In this document: in pieces, positions 47,201-57,496 of the stretch
How the letters are laid out: every line of letters starts with the position of its first letter
How positions within the stretch are numbered: the stretch's first letter is position 1
Origin: Dysgonomonas hofstadii
GTDB taxonomy: Bacteria; Bacteroidota; Bacteroidia; Bacteroidales; Dysgonomonadaceae
Reading direction: 5' to 3'
Assembly: GCF_014196915.1 (NCBI RefSeq)
Contig: NZ_JACIEP010000007.1
Location: 204,351 to 268,350, forward strand
DNA: 64,000 nucleotides
Notes under the pieces: generated by a model
Database searches by the model: none
Told to the model about the DNA's origin: nothing
Seen by the model: the letters and a program-made list of their open reading frames with translations, nothing else
Program-made: the position numbers and the translations under genes

Positions 47201-48519
47201 TGGTTGATCCTAATACTAAGATCGTATTACTTACTCACAATATACCTTACGGGTCTAAATTGTACTTCAAAGATGGTGCCCGGGTGAAGAAAGATGACCT
47301 GATCTGCGAATGGGATCCATTTAATGCAGTTATCATCTCTGAAGCTACCGGACGTATCAAATTTGAAAATGTTATAGAAAATGTAACATACAAAGTTGAA
47401 TCAGATGAGCAGACCGGTCTGAAAGAAAAGATCATCATTGAATCCCGTGATAAGACTAAAGCGCCTGAAGCCCATATCCTGGATGAAAGCGGTAAGACTA
47501 TCAAGACTTATTCTCTTCCATTGGGTGCTCATATTGTGAAAGATGATAATGATACGATCAAAGCAGGAGACGTTCTTGTGAAGATACCTCGCGCAGTGGG
47601 TAAGGCTGGTGATATCACCGGAGGTCTTCCTCGTGTGACTGAGTTATTCGAGGCTCGTAATCCTTCTAATCCGGCGGTCGTATCTGAAATTGATGGAGAG
47701 GTAGCATTTGGTAAGATCAAGCGTGGTAACAGGGAAGTGATCGTTACTTCTAAGCTTGGTGAAGTCAAGAAATATCTTGTTCCTCTTTCAAAACAGATAC
47801 TGGTACAGGAAAATGACTTTGTGAGAGCAGGTATGCCATTGTCTGACGGGGCTACAACTCCTTCAGATATTCTTGCTATCATGGGACCTACAGCTGTTCA
47901 GGAATATATTGTAAACGAAGTACAGGATGTATATCGTCTGCAAGGTGTGAAGATCAACGATAAGCACTTCGAAGTGATTGTGCGTCAGATGATGCGCAAG
48001 GTCGAAGTGATCGATCCGGGTGATACACGTTTCCTTGAGCAACAGGTGATCGACAAATATGATGTAATGGAAGAGAATGACAGAATCTGGGGTAAGAAAG
48101 TCGTTGTTGACGGCGGTGATTCTGAAACATTCGAGCCTGGTCAGATAGTGACAGCGCGTAAACTGAGAGATGAAAACTCTATGCTAAAACGTAGGGATCT
48201 TCGTCCGGTGGAAGTGCGCGATGCTATTCCTGCCACAGCTAACCAGATACTTCAGGGTATTACGCGTGCCGCCCTTCAGACACAAAGCTTTATGTCTGCC
48301 GCTTCGTTCCAGGAAACAACAAAAGTACTTAACGATGCAGCTATCAACGCGAAGGTAGACAGACTGGAAGGCCTGAAAGAAAATGTAATCTGCGGACACT
48401 TGCTTCCAGCAGGTACAGGCCAGCGCGAATTCGATAAACTTGTTGTAGGGACTAAAGAAGACTTTGACCGTATTGCTGCCACAAGAAAGACAGTAGTGGA
48501 CTTTGACGCCGTAGAATAA
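44236..48519 (+). CDS. rpoC: DNA-directed RNA polymerase subunit beta-prime
   Basis: 1427 residues. N-terminal zinc site in [20 protein letters not shown] (near residues 69-88). The catalytic NADFDGDQ motif is at 470-477, with three Asp (472, 474, 476) holding the active-site magnesium. Bridge-helix and trigger-loop regions follow, then a second Cys cluster ([19 protein letters not shown]) near 895. It forms the other pincer and most of the catalytic centre. No SD. A terminator follows 27 bases after the stop, ending the polymerase cluster. Confidence 0.99.
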   Translation: MAFRKENKVKSSFSKITVSLASPEEILEASSGEVLKPETINYRTYKPERDGLFCERIFGPVKDYECHCGKYKRIRYKGIVCDRCGVEVTEKKVRRERTGHIHLVVPVAHIWYFRSLPNKMGYLLGIPTKKLDSIIYYERYVVIQSGIAIEEGIAEKDLLTEEEYLNILDKLPKENQLLDDSDPNKFIAKMGAEAVYDLLSRINLDSLANTLRHKASTDTSQQRKNEALKQLQVVEAFRGSKGKNKPEWMIVKIVPVIPPELRPLVPLDGGRFATSDLNDLYRRVIIRNNRLKRLIDIKAPEVILRNEKRMLQEAVDSLFDNSRKSSAVKTDANRPLKSLSDSLKGKQGRFRQNLLGKRVDYSARSVIVVGPELKMHECGIPQDMAAELYKPFIIRKLIERGIVKTVKSAKKIVDRKEPVVWDILEHVMKGHPVLLNRAPTLHRLGIQAFQPKMIGGKAIQLHPLSCTAFNADFDGDQMAVHLPLGNEAILEAQMLMLASHNILNPANGAPITVPSQDMVLGLYYITKSRKGAKGEGLTFYGPEEAVIAYNEGKVDIHALVKVYVKDLDENGNIVDVMRETTVGRVMINEIVPYEVGYINEVLSKKSLRDIIGNVIKTVGVARTAQFLDDIKDLGYTMAFRGGLSFNLEDVIIPAEKDELVLQGYDEVEQIMNNYNMGFITYNERYNQIIDTWTHVNSRLSNILMKQLSEDNQGFNSVYMMLDSGARGSKEQIRQLSGMRGLMAKPQKSGAEGGQIIENPILSNFKEGLSVLEYFISTHGARKGLADTALKTADAGYLTRRLVDVSQDVIINEEDCGTLRGLVCTELKNNEEVVASLYERILGRVSVHDIQHPLTGEVIVKSGDEIKEDEANAIQNSPIESVEIRSVLTCESKKGVCAKCYGRNLATGRMVQRGEAVGVIAAQSIGEPGTQLTLRTFHVGGIASNIAAESSVAAKYDGVLEIDDLRTVDVIDESGKKVQIVVSRLVELRLVDPNTKIVLLTHNIPYGSKLYFKDGARVKKDDLICEWDPFNAVIISEATGRIKFENVIENVTYKVESDEQTGLKEKIIIESRDKTKAPEAHILDESGKTIKTYSLPLGAHIVKDDNDTIKAGDVLVKIPRAVGKAGDITGGLPRVTELFEARNPSNPAVVSEIDGEVAFGKIKRGNREVIVTSKLGEVKKYLVPLSKQILVQENDFVRAGMPLSDGATTPSDILAIMGPTAVQEYIVNEVQDVYRLQGVKINDKHFEVIVRQMMRKVEVIDPGDTRFLEQQVIDKYDVMEENDRIWGKKVVVDGGDSETFEPGQIVTARKLRDENSMLKRRDLRPVEVRDAIPATANQILQGITRAALQTQSFMSAASFQETTKVLNDAAINAKVDRLEGLKENVICGHLLPAGTGQREFDKLVVGTKEDFDRIAATRKTVVDFDAVE

Positions 48520-48546
48520 GCAATTATTCTTTTATTATAGTTAAGG

Positions 48547-48577
48547 AAGAGGAGCGATGTAGTGTCGCTCCTCTTTT
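48547..48577 (+). terminator. Intrinsic terminator after rpoC
   Basis: An 11-bp perfect stem (48547-48557 with 48565-48575), seven-base loop and T-rich end. It closes the secE-rpoC transcription unit. Confidence 0.88.
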
Positions 48578-48648
48578 GGTTTCACGATAGGCTGTGAGCT
48601 CATTGTAATTCACTGCTTGCAATTTGCTATTTCCTTGAGTTTGTCTTA

Positions 48649-48696
48649 CAGTAGCAAAACCATCCTTGCTACTGATTAATAAAATAATTACTTTTG
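48649..48696 (+). promoter_or_regulatory. Promoter of the GH92 gene with overlapping inverted repeat
   Basis: The -7 box TACTTTTG (48689-48696) is 46 bases before the ATG. Directly upstream, CAGTAGCAA (48649-48657) and TTGCTACTG (48666-48674) form a perfect 9-bp inverted repeat with an eight-base spacer, covering the place of the -33 element. It has the form of a dimeric-regulator operator. Confidence 0.55.
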
Positions 48697-48742
48697 CCCC
48701 TATATACATGTAACAACTCATTTTTAGCCGGAATAATCTATA

Positions 48743-51004
48743 ATGAAAAAAGTAATAATCATCGCAGTTTTAGTAGGAACTTTCGTCTCTTTCCAAAAGA
48801 ATCAGGAAGACTATACCCGGTATGTCAATCCTCTTATCGGAACAGACTTCCAGAAACATTCGAAAGGAGATAAAGAGCCATCAGAGCATAAAGGACAAAC
48901 CATACCTGCTGTTGGAATTCCCAACGGAATGACCAATTGGGTTGCCCAAACAATTGCGGGTGAAAAGAAATGTAACGCACCGTATTACTATTACCACAAT
49001 GCAATACAAGGATTTCGTGCAAGCCACTGGCTTAACGGGTCTTGTACTCAGGATTATGGCAGCGTTACCATTATGCCTGTTAGTGGGCGATTGGAAGTAA
49101 ACGCAGAGAAAAGAGCATCGAAATTCAGCCATGAAAAAGAAATAGCCAGCCCTTATCATTATAGCGTTTTACTGGATAACTATAATATTAAAGCCGATAT
49201 AACAGGATTGTCCCGTTCGGGTATCATGCAATTCGATTTCCGCGATGCTGAAGACCGTTACATTATTGTAGAGCCTAACAGCGATGAAGGGGAAGGCTTT
49301 ATTAATATAGATGTCGAGAAAAAAGAGATTACAGGCTATAATCCCGTGCACCGTATCTATCAGGGATGGGGAGAGAGTGCCGGTTTTAGCGGGTACTTCG
49401 TTGTTCGCTTCAGTGATTCTTTTTTAGAATTCGGCACATGGAATGATTCTGTCATTTCAAGTAAAAGCACGTCTGTCAAAGGGAGCAAATCAAATGTAGG
49501 AGCCTGGGTTAAATTATCATCTGCAACTAAAGGCTCTGTTTCATTGAAGATAGGGACATCCTTTACCAGTATCGAGAACGCACGTCTGAATCTGGAAACT
49601 GAAATAGAGAATAAATCATTCGATCAAATAAAAGATGAAAGCGAGTCTGCATGGAATAAAGCTTTGGGGCAGATAAAAGTAGAGGGTGCAGACACTGCCA
49701 AACTCATTAAGTTCTATTCTGCTTTGTATTGCTCTCGTTTACTGCCTCGTACCTTTAGCGATGTCAACGGTGCCTATCCCGGCTTTTCGGAAAAATATGT
49801 GAATCATAAAGCTGACGGATTTACCTATTATTGTGATTTTTCCATGTGGGATACATATAGGGCTTTGCAGCCGTTACTGACCATTCTTCAACCCGAAATG
49901 AATGGAGATATGATGCGTTCATATATCATCAAAGGAAAAACAGGAGGATGGTTGCCTACATTTCCGCTATGGAACAACTATACTGCGGCAATGATCGGCG
50001 ACCATGGAATTTCCATTATCGGCGATGCCATAATGAAAGAAATCCCCGGTTTCGATTATGAAGAAGCTTATGAGTTGATGCGAAAAAATGCATTCACTGT
50101 GAATACCGATCATCAGAGTTATGTAGACGGAAAAGGGCGCCGGGCAATGGAATCATATCTCAGATATGGTTATATTCCATTGGAAGACGGGGTTCCTGAT
50201 GCTTTCCATAAAAGAGAACAAGTCTCCCGTACACTGGAATATGCTTATGATGATTATGTATTGTCGCAGGTAGCCCGGAAGTTAGGAAAAACAGAAGACT
50301 ATGAAGTGTTGATCAAAAGAGCCGCAAACTATAAAAATGTAATAGATCCCGAAACCGGTTATGTGCGCGGGCGTTATGCCGATGGACGATGGGTGGAACA
50401 GTTCGATCCCTATAAGCCGGAGCCATTTATATGCGAAGGAACTCCTTTTCATTATACATGGTACGTGCCACAAGACGTTGACGGATTACGCAGAGTCTTA
50501 GGCAAGGAACGCTTTAGTCAAAGGCTTAATGAGTTTTTCGACAAAGACCATTATTGGCATGGAAATGAACCTGGACATCATATCCCTTATCTTTTTGCAA
50601 TGACCGGAGAGGCGTGGAAAACGCAGGAATGGGTGCATAAAATAATAGCACGGGAATATTTTATTACCCCCGACGGCCTGAGCGGGAATGATGATGCCGG
50701 ACAAATGTCTGCATGGTTGGTATTCAGTATGATGGGCTTCTATCCCGTATGTCCGGGTAGCAATCAGTATATATTGGGTAGTCCGAGTTTCGAAAAAACA
50801 ACCATTTCACTCAACAATAACAACTCTTTCCAGATTGAAGCCAGGAATTTAAGTGACAATAATATATACATACAAAAAGCAGAGCTGAACGGAAAGCCAT
50901 ATAATGAGTATTATATCAGCCACAGTGACATAATAAAGGGTGGAAAATTAGTTCTGGAAATGGGAAATACCCCCAATAAAGAATGGCCAAAGGCTAATCG
51001 ATAG
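48743..51004 (+). CDS. GH92 family alpha-mannosidase
   Basis: 753 residues with an N-terminal hydrophobic export signal (about 1-16). It opens with the family pattern YVNPLIGT and carries the GH92 active-site regions GNEPGHHIPYLF (607-618) and SGNDDAGQMSAW (647-658). GH92 enzymes are calcium-dependent exo-alpha-mannosidases, mostly alpha-1,2, that trim N-glycans and yeast mannan. No SusCD pair or other glycan genes are adjacent, so it is not part of a visible utilisation locus. It has its own promoter after the rpoC terminator and ends convergent with pdxB. Confidence 0.94.
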   Translation: MKKVIIIAVLVGTFVSFQKNQEDYTRYVNPLIGTDFQKHSKGDKEPSEHKGQTIPAVGIPNGMTNWVAQTIAGEKKCNAPYYYYHNAIQGFRASHWLNGSCTQDYGSVTIMPVSGRLEVNAEKRASKFSHEKEIASPYHYSVLLDNYNIKADITGLSRSGIMQFDFRDAEDRYIIVEPNSDEGEGFINIDVEKKEITGYNPVHRIYQGWGESAGFSGYFVVRFSDSFLEFGTWNDSVISSKSTSVKGSKSNVGAWVKLSSATKGSVSLKIGTSFTSIENARLNLETEIENKSFDQIKDESESAWNKALGQIKVEGADTAKLIKFYSALYCSRLLPRTFSDVNGAYPGFSEKYVNHKADGFTYYCDFSMWDTYRALQPLLTILQPEMNGDMMRSYIIKGKTGGWLPTFPLWNNYTAAMIGDHGISIIGDAIMKEIPGFDYEEAYELMRKNAFTVNTDHQSYVDGKGRRAMESYLRYGYIPLEDGVPDAFHKREQVSRTLEYAYDDYVLSQVARKLGKTEDYEVLIKRAANYKNVIDPETGYVRGRYADGRWVEQFDPYKPEPFICEGTPFHYTWYVPQDVDGLRRVLGKERFSQRLNEFFDKDHYWHGNEPGHHIPYLFAMTGEAWKTQEWVHKIIAREYFITPDGLSGNDDAGQMSAWLVFSMMGFYPVCPGSNQYILGSPSFEKTTISLNNNNSFQIEARNLSDNNIYIQKAELNGKPYNEYYISHSDIIKGGKLVLEMGNTPNKEWPKANR

Positions 51005-51075
51005 CTGAATTGGGGCATAGCATAAATCGTCGGAGGTAAAGTCAGTTTTGCCGGTTAGTGTCTTTTGAAAAGCAA

Positions 51076-52185
51076 TTACCGGAAATGGAGTTTTTTTAAA
51101 ATATCCATTTCATCAATCGCCGCATTTGTAATACGATACGCAAAATATTCCCTCCTTAGCGGATAATTGTTCCGTAATTGTTTGAAAGTCGCAGGTTCTG
51201 CTTTTAAACGGGCGCAATCACCCATTGGATCGTATGTATGTAATATAGCATCATAGATCGGACTATCCGAATCTTTAAAATTATCCAGATCGATCACAGG
51301 ATTTTCTGGTTCCGGCTCTTTTACTGCCTCTATCGGACCTTTATTCAGGTTATAAAAATCAGCGGTTGATTCAAGGGACATACGTGTGGCGTTAGCCTTT
51401 CCATCAGCTGAATATCCTGCGATATGTGGGGTGGCAATATTGACGAGATTGAGGTATTCGATATCTATCTGTGGCTCATTTTCCCAGCAATCGATAATTG
51501 TTCCGGAAATGAGATTATCTTTTATGGCTTTTTTTACGGCTCCTGTATCGATGATTCCTCCACGGGCTGCATTTATGATAACCGGTCTCTTCTTCAATGA
51601 CTGGAAAAAATCTTCATCTGCCAGATGATATGTTCTATCTGTTCCTTCTTTTATTAATGGTGTATGGAAGGTGATGATATCGGCTTCTTTTATTATAGTA
51701 TCTAGATTAACAAAATACTTGTCTCCTTCAGCTCTTTGCCGTGGAGGGTCGTTTAACAGAACCTTCATTCCAAGTATTTCACATGCTTTTGCAACCTTTT
51801 TACCTACGTTTCCAACACCGACAATACCGATCGTTTTATCTTTCAGGTCAAAACCTTTTTGCCGGGAGATAACAATCAATGAGGAGATTACATACTGCAT
51901 TACCGATCCTGAATTGCACCCCGGTGCATTTCGCCAGGCAATACCATGTGTGTCACAATAATCTGTATCGATGTGGTCGTATCCGATAGTTGCCGAGCAG
52001 ATCAATTTTACGTTCGATCCGGCCAGGTTCTTTTCATCGAAACGGGTTACTGTGCGGATAATTAAGGTGTCGGCTTCTTTTATTGCTTCTTTTGTAAAGG
52101 CTGCGCCATCCAGATAGGTTACTTCTCCGAAATGTTCGGCTACTCCTTTCAGATAGGGAATGTTTTTATCAGCTATTATTTTCAT
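51076..52185 (-). CDS. pdxB: 4-phosphoerythronate dehydrogenase
   Basis: 369 residues. D-isomer 2-hydroxyacid dehydrogenase fold: NAD-binding GVGNVGKKVAKACEILGMKV (about 127-146), catalytic Arg in NAARGGIIDTG, Glu in CWENEPQID and His in TPHIAGYS. A C-terminal PdxB-type dimerisation domain (about 290-369) separates it from SerA-like enzymes. It oxidises 4-phosphoerythronate in the DXP-dependent route to pyridoxal phosphate. Its start overlaps the end of the ABC ATPase gene by 17 bases, so the two are coupled. Confidence 0.94.
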   Translation of the reverse strand: MKIIADKNIPYLKGVAEHFGEVTYLDGAAFTKEAIKEADTLIIRTVTRFDEKNLAGSNVKLICSATIGYDHIDTDYCDTHGIAWRNAPGCNSGSVMQYVISSLIVISRQKGFDLKDKTIGIVGVGNVGKKVAKACEILGMKVLLNDPPRQRAEGDKYFVNLDTIIKEADIITFHTPLIKEGTDRTYHLADEDFFQSLKKRPVIINAARGGIIDTGAVKKAIKDNLISGTIIDCWENEPQIDIEYLNLVNIATPHIAGYSADGKANATRMSLESTADFYNLNKGPIEAVKEPEPENPVIDLDNFKDSDSPIYDAILHTYDPMGDCARLKAEPATFKQLRNNYPLRREYFAYRITNAAIDEMDILKKLHFR

Positions 52186-52861
52186 TTGTCAGGGTATGGA
52201 ATAGTTCTTCGACAGAATCTATCTGATCGATTTCATAATTGGCAACGAGCTTTCCTTTATCTAAAAGTACAAAGCTAGAGCATATATCTTTTACTTCCTG
52301 CAGGGTATGGGTAGAGAACAGGATGATCTTATCTTTCGATAACTCAACAAACAGATTATTCAGGGTTTCCCGTTGATTGGGATCGAGTCCCGATGTGGCT
52401 TCATCCAATATGAGGAAAACAGGATTATTGATCAGTGACTGCGCTATACCTACTCTTTGCCTGTTTCCTTTCGATAGGTCTTTTATTTTCTTCTTGTATT
52501 CTTTTGTTAACCCGGTCTGTTCGATAACGTAGGCAACCCTTTCTTTCCCTGATTTATAAATGGAGGATATATAGTCAAGATATTCACGGACATACATGTC
52601 CTCATACAAAGGATTATCTTCGGATAAATAACCTATTTGCTTTTTTATATCCAAAGAATCATTCAGGAGGTTCTCTCCGAAAAAGCTCACTTGCCCCGAA
52701 TCGGGAAGAAGAATACCTGAAAGGATTTTCATCAGGGTTGATTTACCCGCTCCGTTTACTCCCAATAAGCCTACGATCTTTCCCTTTTGCATGGAAAAGC
52801 TTATATCCGATAAGGCTGTATACTCTCCGTATTTTTTTGATATGTGCTCTATCTGTATCAA
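52169..52861 (-). CDS. ABC transporter ATP-binding protein (ABC-2 / GldA-like)
   Basis: 230 residues, a single nucleotide-binding domain. Walker A GVNGAGKST (about 34-42), signature LSKGNRQRVG (about 128-137), Walker B FLILDEATSGLD with the catalytic Glu, and H-loop His in STHTLQ. It is most like the ATPases of ABC-2 exporters and of GldA, the gliding-motility ABC ATPase. No permease gene is adjacent, so its membrane partner must be elsewhere and the substrate is unknown. Overlaps pdxB downstream. Confidence 0.87.
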   Translation of the reverse strand: MIQIEHISKKYGEYTALSDISFSMQKGKIVGLLGVNGAGKSTLMKILSGILLPDSGQVSFFGENLLNDSLDIKKQIGYLSEDNPLYEDMYVREYLDYISSIYKSGKERVAYVIEQTGLTKEYKKKIKDLSKGNRQRVGIAQSLINNPVFLILDEATSGLDPNQRETLNNLFVELSKDKIILFSTHTLQEVKDICSSFVLLDKGKLVANYEIDQIDSVEELFHTLTNENNS

Positions 52862-52894
52862 TTGGCAACTGTTTTTAGTCCCGTAAAAATAACA

Positions 52895-52922
52895 AATCTC
52901 CCCGAATAATTCCGGGGAGATT
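52895..52922 (-). terminator. Terminator of ferritin gene
   Basis: A 10-bp perfect stem (52895-52904 with 52913-52922) around an eight-base loop, 24 bases past the ftnA stop. On the minus strand a T-rich stretch follows. Confidence 0.8.
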
Positions 52923-52945
52923 CATTTTAATCATTTACTTTATTG

Positions 52946-53449
52946 TTATACCAGCGGAGTATAAGACCTCGATTGTAATTCCTTATCGAGCGTATAGATA
53001 CCGAATCCGTTGTCTTTGATCATTTTCAAAGCGTCTATATAGCTCTGAGCAGTAGCTTCTTCTTCCACCTGTTCATCGACAAACCATTTTAGCATGCTCT
53101 CTGTAGCATAGTCATTCTCTTCTTTAGCTAAAGCCACAAGATCATTGATAAGCCCGGTCACAACGATTTCATGTTTCAATGTTTCTTCGAATGCATGAAG
53201 AGGTGATTTCCATGATTTATCGACTTTGGCAATCGGTTTCAATTCTACTTTTCCTCCTCTTTCAATGACATACTTGAAAAGTTTCATTGCATGATCCTGT
53301 TCTTCTTTGAACTGTATTTCAAACCAATTGGCGAAACCTGGTTTGCCGTCTGCTCCAAAATATGCAGCCATAGACAAATACAGATATGCTGACCAAAATT
53401 CAGCATTGATTTGCGCATTCAGCGCAGCTTCTAATTTTTTACTTAACAT
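52946..53449 (-). CDS. ftnA: Non-haem ferritin
   Basis: 167 residues, the usual length. A four-helix bundle with the ferroxidase ligands of the FtnA type: Glu in NAQINAEFWSAYLY (early helix A), Glu-x-x-His in FKEEQDHAMK (helix B), and Glu in the later LKHEIVVTG region. Twenty-four subunits form a shell that oxidises and stores iron. Single gene with its own terminator; the 464-bp region upstream is divergent to the ABC exporter operon. No Fur-box-like operator was identified. Confidence 0.95.
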   Translation of the reverse strand: MLSKKLEAALNAQINAEFWSAYLYLSMAAYFGADGKPGFANWFEIQFKEEQDHAMKLFKYVIERGGKVELKPIAKVDKSWKSPLHAFEETLKHEIVVTGLINDLVALAKEENDYATESMLKWFVDEQVEEEATAQSYIDALKMIKDNGFGIYTLDKELQSRSYTPLV

Positions 53450-53686
53450 AATGATGATATTTTTGATGATGTTTTCAGTACTTTATCAATACTATGCAAT
53501 ATTACGAAATAAATAGCTTTGCATCAAAAAATATAGATATTTGTTAATATAGCATCAATAATAATTATATCTGTGCTTTGTATATGATGCATGTTATTTG
53601 AACTAAAAAACATTACTTTTGTTACTAATGAAAATTAGCAGTTCCAACTACATTTTTCTTTGGAAACTTTATCTATGTAAGAAAGG

Positions 53687-53810
53687 AATTATAAATTATG
53701 AGTTATGAATTAGCTAACGCCGAACGTTGTTTCGAAGAATCGGCAGAGCCAATGATGAGTTATAAATTAAAATATCTGATTATACTTTGCGGCTTGGCAT
53801 CTTTGCGGGA
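53687..53810. repeat. Composite of simple intergenic repeats upstream of the ABC exporter
   Basis: This part of the 464-bp ftnA/ABC gap has AATTATAAATTATGAG-like units (53687-53713 and 53752-53772). These are followed by a CTTTGCGG/CTTTGCGGG pair (53785-53809) resembling degenerate CTTTGCG repeats common between Bacteroidota genes. It directly abuts repeat copy B. No gene is seen in the gap. Confidence 0.5.
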
Positions 53811-53897
53811 AAATCTGTCAGAAGTGTCAGGTTTTTGTAAACTGATAACTGTTGACCGTTAACTGACAAAAGTGTAACTTTTGTAACTTTTTTGTTA
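53811..53897 (+). repeat. Dispersed repeat, copy B, upstream of the ABC exporter operon
   Basis: Matches 4443-4524 in opposite genomic orientation, so both copies point at the gene that follows. The last 40 bases (53858-53897) are identical to the other copy. The first part has TGTCAG and GTGTCAGG boxes and a run of CTGATAACTGTTGACCG-like units. It ends 16 bases before the ABC exporter ATG. Confidence 0.88.
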
Positions 53898-53913
53898 TTT
53901 AATGACCTGTTGA

Positions 53914-55638
53914 ATGAAGAAATACTGGCAGATACTAAGACGATATAAGACAAGTCTCCTTATTAGTCCTTTTCTGGTGCTTATTACGGTGCTGTGTGAA
54001 ACGATACAGCCCTGGTTCATGGCGAAAGTTGTAGACGATGGTGTGATGACACGTGATTTGTCTGTAATTACAGAAATAGGTGCTTATATGGTAGGGGTAT
54101 CTATTTTGGGATTGATTGTGAGCATTGTTAATGTGCAGGTATCTTCCCGTGCGGCAATAGGGTTTGGTACGGATTTGAGAAGTTCCCTTTTCGAGAAGAT
54201 ACAGCAATTGTCGTTTTCCGAAATAGATAAATTCAATTCAGCTTCACTGATTACACGGCTTACGAACGATATCAGCCGCATACAACAAGTGGTACTTATG
54301 GGAATGCGTCTGCTGCTGCGTTCTCCATTGATGCTGGTAATGGCGACTTTTTTTGTTGTAGAGATCAATGCAAGTCTGGCTCTTATTCTGATAGGGGCGA
54401 TTCCGGTATTAGGTATAAGTATTTTCCTTATCCTGCGAAAAGGATTTCCGCTATTCATGAAAGTACAACAAAAGATAGACCAGCTGAATGCTGTGGTAAG
54501 GGAGAACCTGATCAATATACGTGTTGTAAAATCATTTGTAAGGGAAGATTTTGAAACAAAGAAATTTGCGCGTAGCAGCGAAGAATTGCGTGATATGGTG
54601 ATTCATGCTTCTAATGTTGTTGTATCTATTTTTCCTGTCATGCAATTGATAATGAATATATCCGTTATTATCATCCTTTGGGTAGGTGGTGGAAAAGTGA
54701 TGATAGGTGAACTGAAAGTGGGTGAGTTGATCTCGTTTGTAAACTACCTGATGCAGATACTTATGGCCTTGATGCTGCTTTCGATGGTGATAATGAATAT
54801 AGCCCGGGCTTCGGCTTCGTCGGAGCGTATACTTGAGGTATTAGATACAGAGTCTTCGCTGACGAATACAAAAGAAGGATTGGAAAACAAGCACAAAATA
54901 AATAAAGGAGAGGTCACTTTCCGTAATGTTTATTTTCGGTATAAAGGCGCAGAAAACGACGTACTGAAGGATTTAAACTTTCATATCGGCCAGGGAGAAA
55001 TTATTGCTGTGGTAGGTGCTACCGGTTCGGCAAAAAGTTCGATGGTACAACTTATTCCCCGCTTATATGATACTACACAAGGAGAAGTGCTGATAGATGG
55101 AGTGAATGTGAAAAATTATAACCTGGATGAATTACATTCTAAAATAGGAATGGTATTGCAGAAGAACGAATTATTCACCGGTTCTATACTTGATAACTTA
55201 AAATGGGGAAACCTTGACGCTACACAAGATGAGGTTGAGGAGGCGGCAAAGGCAGCGCAGGCCCATGACTTCATTATGTCTTTTACCGATGGATATGACA
55301 CCATGCTAGGTCGTGGAGGCATCAATGTGTCAGGTGGACAAAAACAGCGTATTTGTATTGCACGGGCTTTGCTCCGGAAACCTAAAATCTTGATTCTGGA
55401 CGATAGTACAAGCGCTGTGGACTCCGATACAGAACAAAAGATACGTCAGAATCTGAACCGTATGTTACAGGATACAACCGTATTCATTATTACCCAGCGG
55501 ATCAACACCATGCAGTCGGCCGACAGGGTTATCGTACTCGAAGACGGAGAGATAGACGCAATAGGAAAACCATCCGAACTGATTGAAAAATCGGAAGTTT
55601 ATAAAGAGATTTATAATTCACAGCAAATGGCTTTTTAA
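53914..55638 (+). CDS. Heterodimeric ABC exporter subunit with degenerate ATPase site
   Basis: 574 residues: six transmembrane helices (about 1-310) then one ATP-binding domain. Its ATP site is non-canonical: Walker A GATGSAKS (368-375) has Ala373 in place of Gly. The Walker B segment ILILDDSTSAVD has Asp where the catalytic Glu should be, and the H-loop reads IITQRINT with Gln for His. The signature VSGGQKQ is intact. These changes match the degenerate partner of heterodimeric exporters such as the TM287/288 type. It pairs with the next gene, whose start is three bases after this stop. Substrate (drug, lipid or peptide) unknown. The start is 16 bases from repeat copy B. Confidence 0.93.
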   Translation: MKKYWQILRRYKTSLLISPFLVLITVLCETIQPWFMAKVVDDGVMTRDLSVITEIGAYMVGVSILGLIVSIVNVQVSSRAAIGFGTDLRSSLFEKIQQLSFSEIDKFNSASLITRLTNDISRIQQVVLMGMRLLLRSPLMLVMATFFVVEINASLALILIGAIPVLGISIFLILRKGFPLFMKVQQKIDQLNAVVRENLINIRVVKSFVREDFETKKFARSSEELRDMVIHASNVVVSIFPVMQLIMNISVIIILWVGGGKVMIGELKVGELISFVNYLMQILMALMLLSMVIMNIARASASSERILEVLDTESSLTNTKEGLENKHKINKGEVTFRNVYFRYKGAENDVLKDLNFHIGQGEIIAVVGATGSAKSSMVQLIPRLYDTTQGEVLIDGVNVKNYNLDELHSKIGMVLQKNELFTGSILDNLKWGNLDATQDEVEEAAKAAQAHDFIMSFTDGYDTMLGRGGINVSGGQKQRICIARALLRKPKILILDDSTSAVDSDTEQKIRQNLNRMLQDTTVFIITQRINTMQSADRVIVLEDGEIDAIGKPSELIEKSEVYKEIYNSQQMAF

Positions 55639-55641
55639 GAC

Positions 55642-57414
55642 ATGGCACACGGAGACGCATACAAACAAGATGGAAAAGCGAAGGAGGGCAAAAAGACTTT
55701 CTTCAGGCTGATGTCGTATCTGGCCTGTGACAAGAAACTGTTATTCGTCATCGGAGTATTGATTATAATAAGTATCATAGCCAACCTTTTGGGTTCATAC
55801 ATGATTCGTCCGATAATCAACGACTATATTATTCCCGGTGATTATTCGGGGCTTCTAAAGATACTTTTGGTATTGGCAGGTATATATCTGGCAGGAGTAG
55901 CTGCTACTTATGTACAGTATATTCTGCTCAATAAGATAGGACAACGTACAGTTACCCGTATGCGTACCGATCTGTTTGATAAGATGGAGCGTTTACCTAT
56001 AAAATATTTTGATACGCATCAGCATGGAGACCTGATGAGCCGCTATACCAATGATATCGATCAGGTGAGTAATGCTCTTACCGATAGCCTTTCGGATATG
56101 TTGTCGAGCGCTCTGATGCTCATCGGTATTTTCATACTGATGATATACATCAGCCCTATACTTACGCTTGTCACTCTTATTACAGTCCCGTTCATGTTTC
56201 TAAGCGCCAAAACGATTGTAAAACGAAGTAAAAAATACTTTAAAGCGCAGCAGGATACTTTAGGGGAGACCAACGGATTCATTGAGGAAATGATAAGCGG
56301 ACAAAAAGTAATTAAGGTATTCGGGCATGAGAGAAAAGTAGAAGAAGACTTCGAAGTTCTGAATCAAAGCTTGAAGGAAAAATCCGAAAAGGCCCAGTTC
56401 TATTCCGGTATGATGATGCCTGTGATGCAAAACCTGAACACGCTCAATTTTGTGCTTGTGACCATTGTCGGCGCTCTGTTAGCTATATTCAGGGGATTCG
56501 ATGTTGGTGGTCTGGCGGCATTTTTACAATATTCCCGTCAGTTTGGCCGTCCGATTAATGAACTTGCCAGTCTCTATAACAGTATACAGGCTGCAATTGC
56601 CGGTGCTGAGCGCATATTTCAGGTAATAGATGAAGATCCAGAGACGAAAGATTCCAGGGAAGCTGTTGCCCTTTCACTTATAAAAGGTGACCTGGTGATG
56701 AAAGACGTCTATTTTGGGTATAAGCCTGAAAAACTCATCTTAAAAGGTGTTTCTCTGCATGCTACCCCGGGAACTAAAATAGCATTGGTAGGGGAGACCG
56801 GAGCAGGCAAAACTACTATACTCAATATGCTTCCCCGTTTCTTCGACATAAAATCGGGAGAGATCACCATTGACGGAACATCCATTAGTAATATAAAACG
56901 TAGCGACTTGCGGCAGTCTATGGCAATTGTCTTACAGGATACACATCTGTTCACAGGGACTGTATGTGAGAATATACGTTTCGGTCGTCTCGACGCAACA
57001 GATGAAGAAGTCGTGGAAGCTGCAAAGCTGACTGCCGCGCATTCTTTCATCAAACGTTTGCCACAAGGATATCAGACTCAATTGAAAAATGATGGGGCAA
57101 ACCTTAGTCAGGGACAACGGCAATTACTGAATATAGCCCGTGCAGCCGTAGCTGATCCGGCTATCCTTTTATTGGATGAAGCAACAAGTAATATAGATAC
57201 CCGCAGTGAAATACTCATCCAAAAAGGATTGGATAAGCTGATGGAAGGGCGCACAAGTCTTATCATAGCGCACAGATTATCTACAGTACAGAACGCGGAT
57301 AAGATACTGGTGCTCGATAAAGGGAAGATTATCGAACAGGGAACGCATCAGGAGTTACTCGAAAATAAGGGGAAGTATTACTCATTGTATCAGGAACAGT
57401 TTAATGAGTTCTGA
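55642..57414 (+). CDS. Heterodimeric ABC exporter subunit with canonical ATPase site
   Basis: 590 residues. A transmembrane domain with six helices (about 25-330) precedes the ATP-binding domain. Walker A GETGAGKT (384-391), signature LSQGQRQ, Walker B ILLLDEATSNID with catalytic Glu and H-loop IIAHRLST are all normal. With the preceding subunit it would form an inner-membrane exporter with one active and one degenerate site. Translation is probably coupled, as the spacing is three bases. Confidence 0.94.
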   Translation: MAHGDAYKQDGKAKEGKKTFFRLMSYLACDKKLLFVIGVLIIISIIANLLGSYMIRPIINDYIIPGDYSGLLKILLVLAGIYLAGVAATYVQYILLNKIGQRTVTRMRTDLFDKMERLPIKYFDTHQHGDLMSRYTNDIDQVSNALTDSLSDMLSSALMLIGIFILMIYISPILTLVTLITVPFMFLSAKTIVKRSKKYFKAQQDTLGETNGFIEEMISGQKVIKVFGHERKVEEDFEVLNQSLKEKSEKAQFYSGMMMPVMQNLNTLNFVLVTIVGALLAIFRGFDVGGLAAFLQYSRQFGRPINELASLYNSIQAAIAGAERIFQVIDEDPETKDSREAVALSLIKGDLVMKDVYFGYKPEKLILKGVSLHATPGTKIALVGETGAGKTTILNMLPRFFDIKSGEITIDGTSISNIKRSDLRQSMAIVLQDTHLFTGTVCENIRFGRLDATDEEVVEAAKLTAAHSFIKRLPQGYQTQLKNDGANLSQGQRQLLNIARAAVADPAILLLDEATSNIDTRSEILIQKGLDKLMEGRTSLIIAHRLSTVQNADKILVLDKGKIIEQGTHQELLENKGKYYSLYQEQFNEF

Positions 57415-57496
57415 TTTTGTAATATATTACAGAATACTTACCTTGCGTTCTAAAGTAAGGAATTAAACAAATAACTCACAAACAAAACCAACTACT

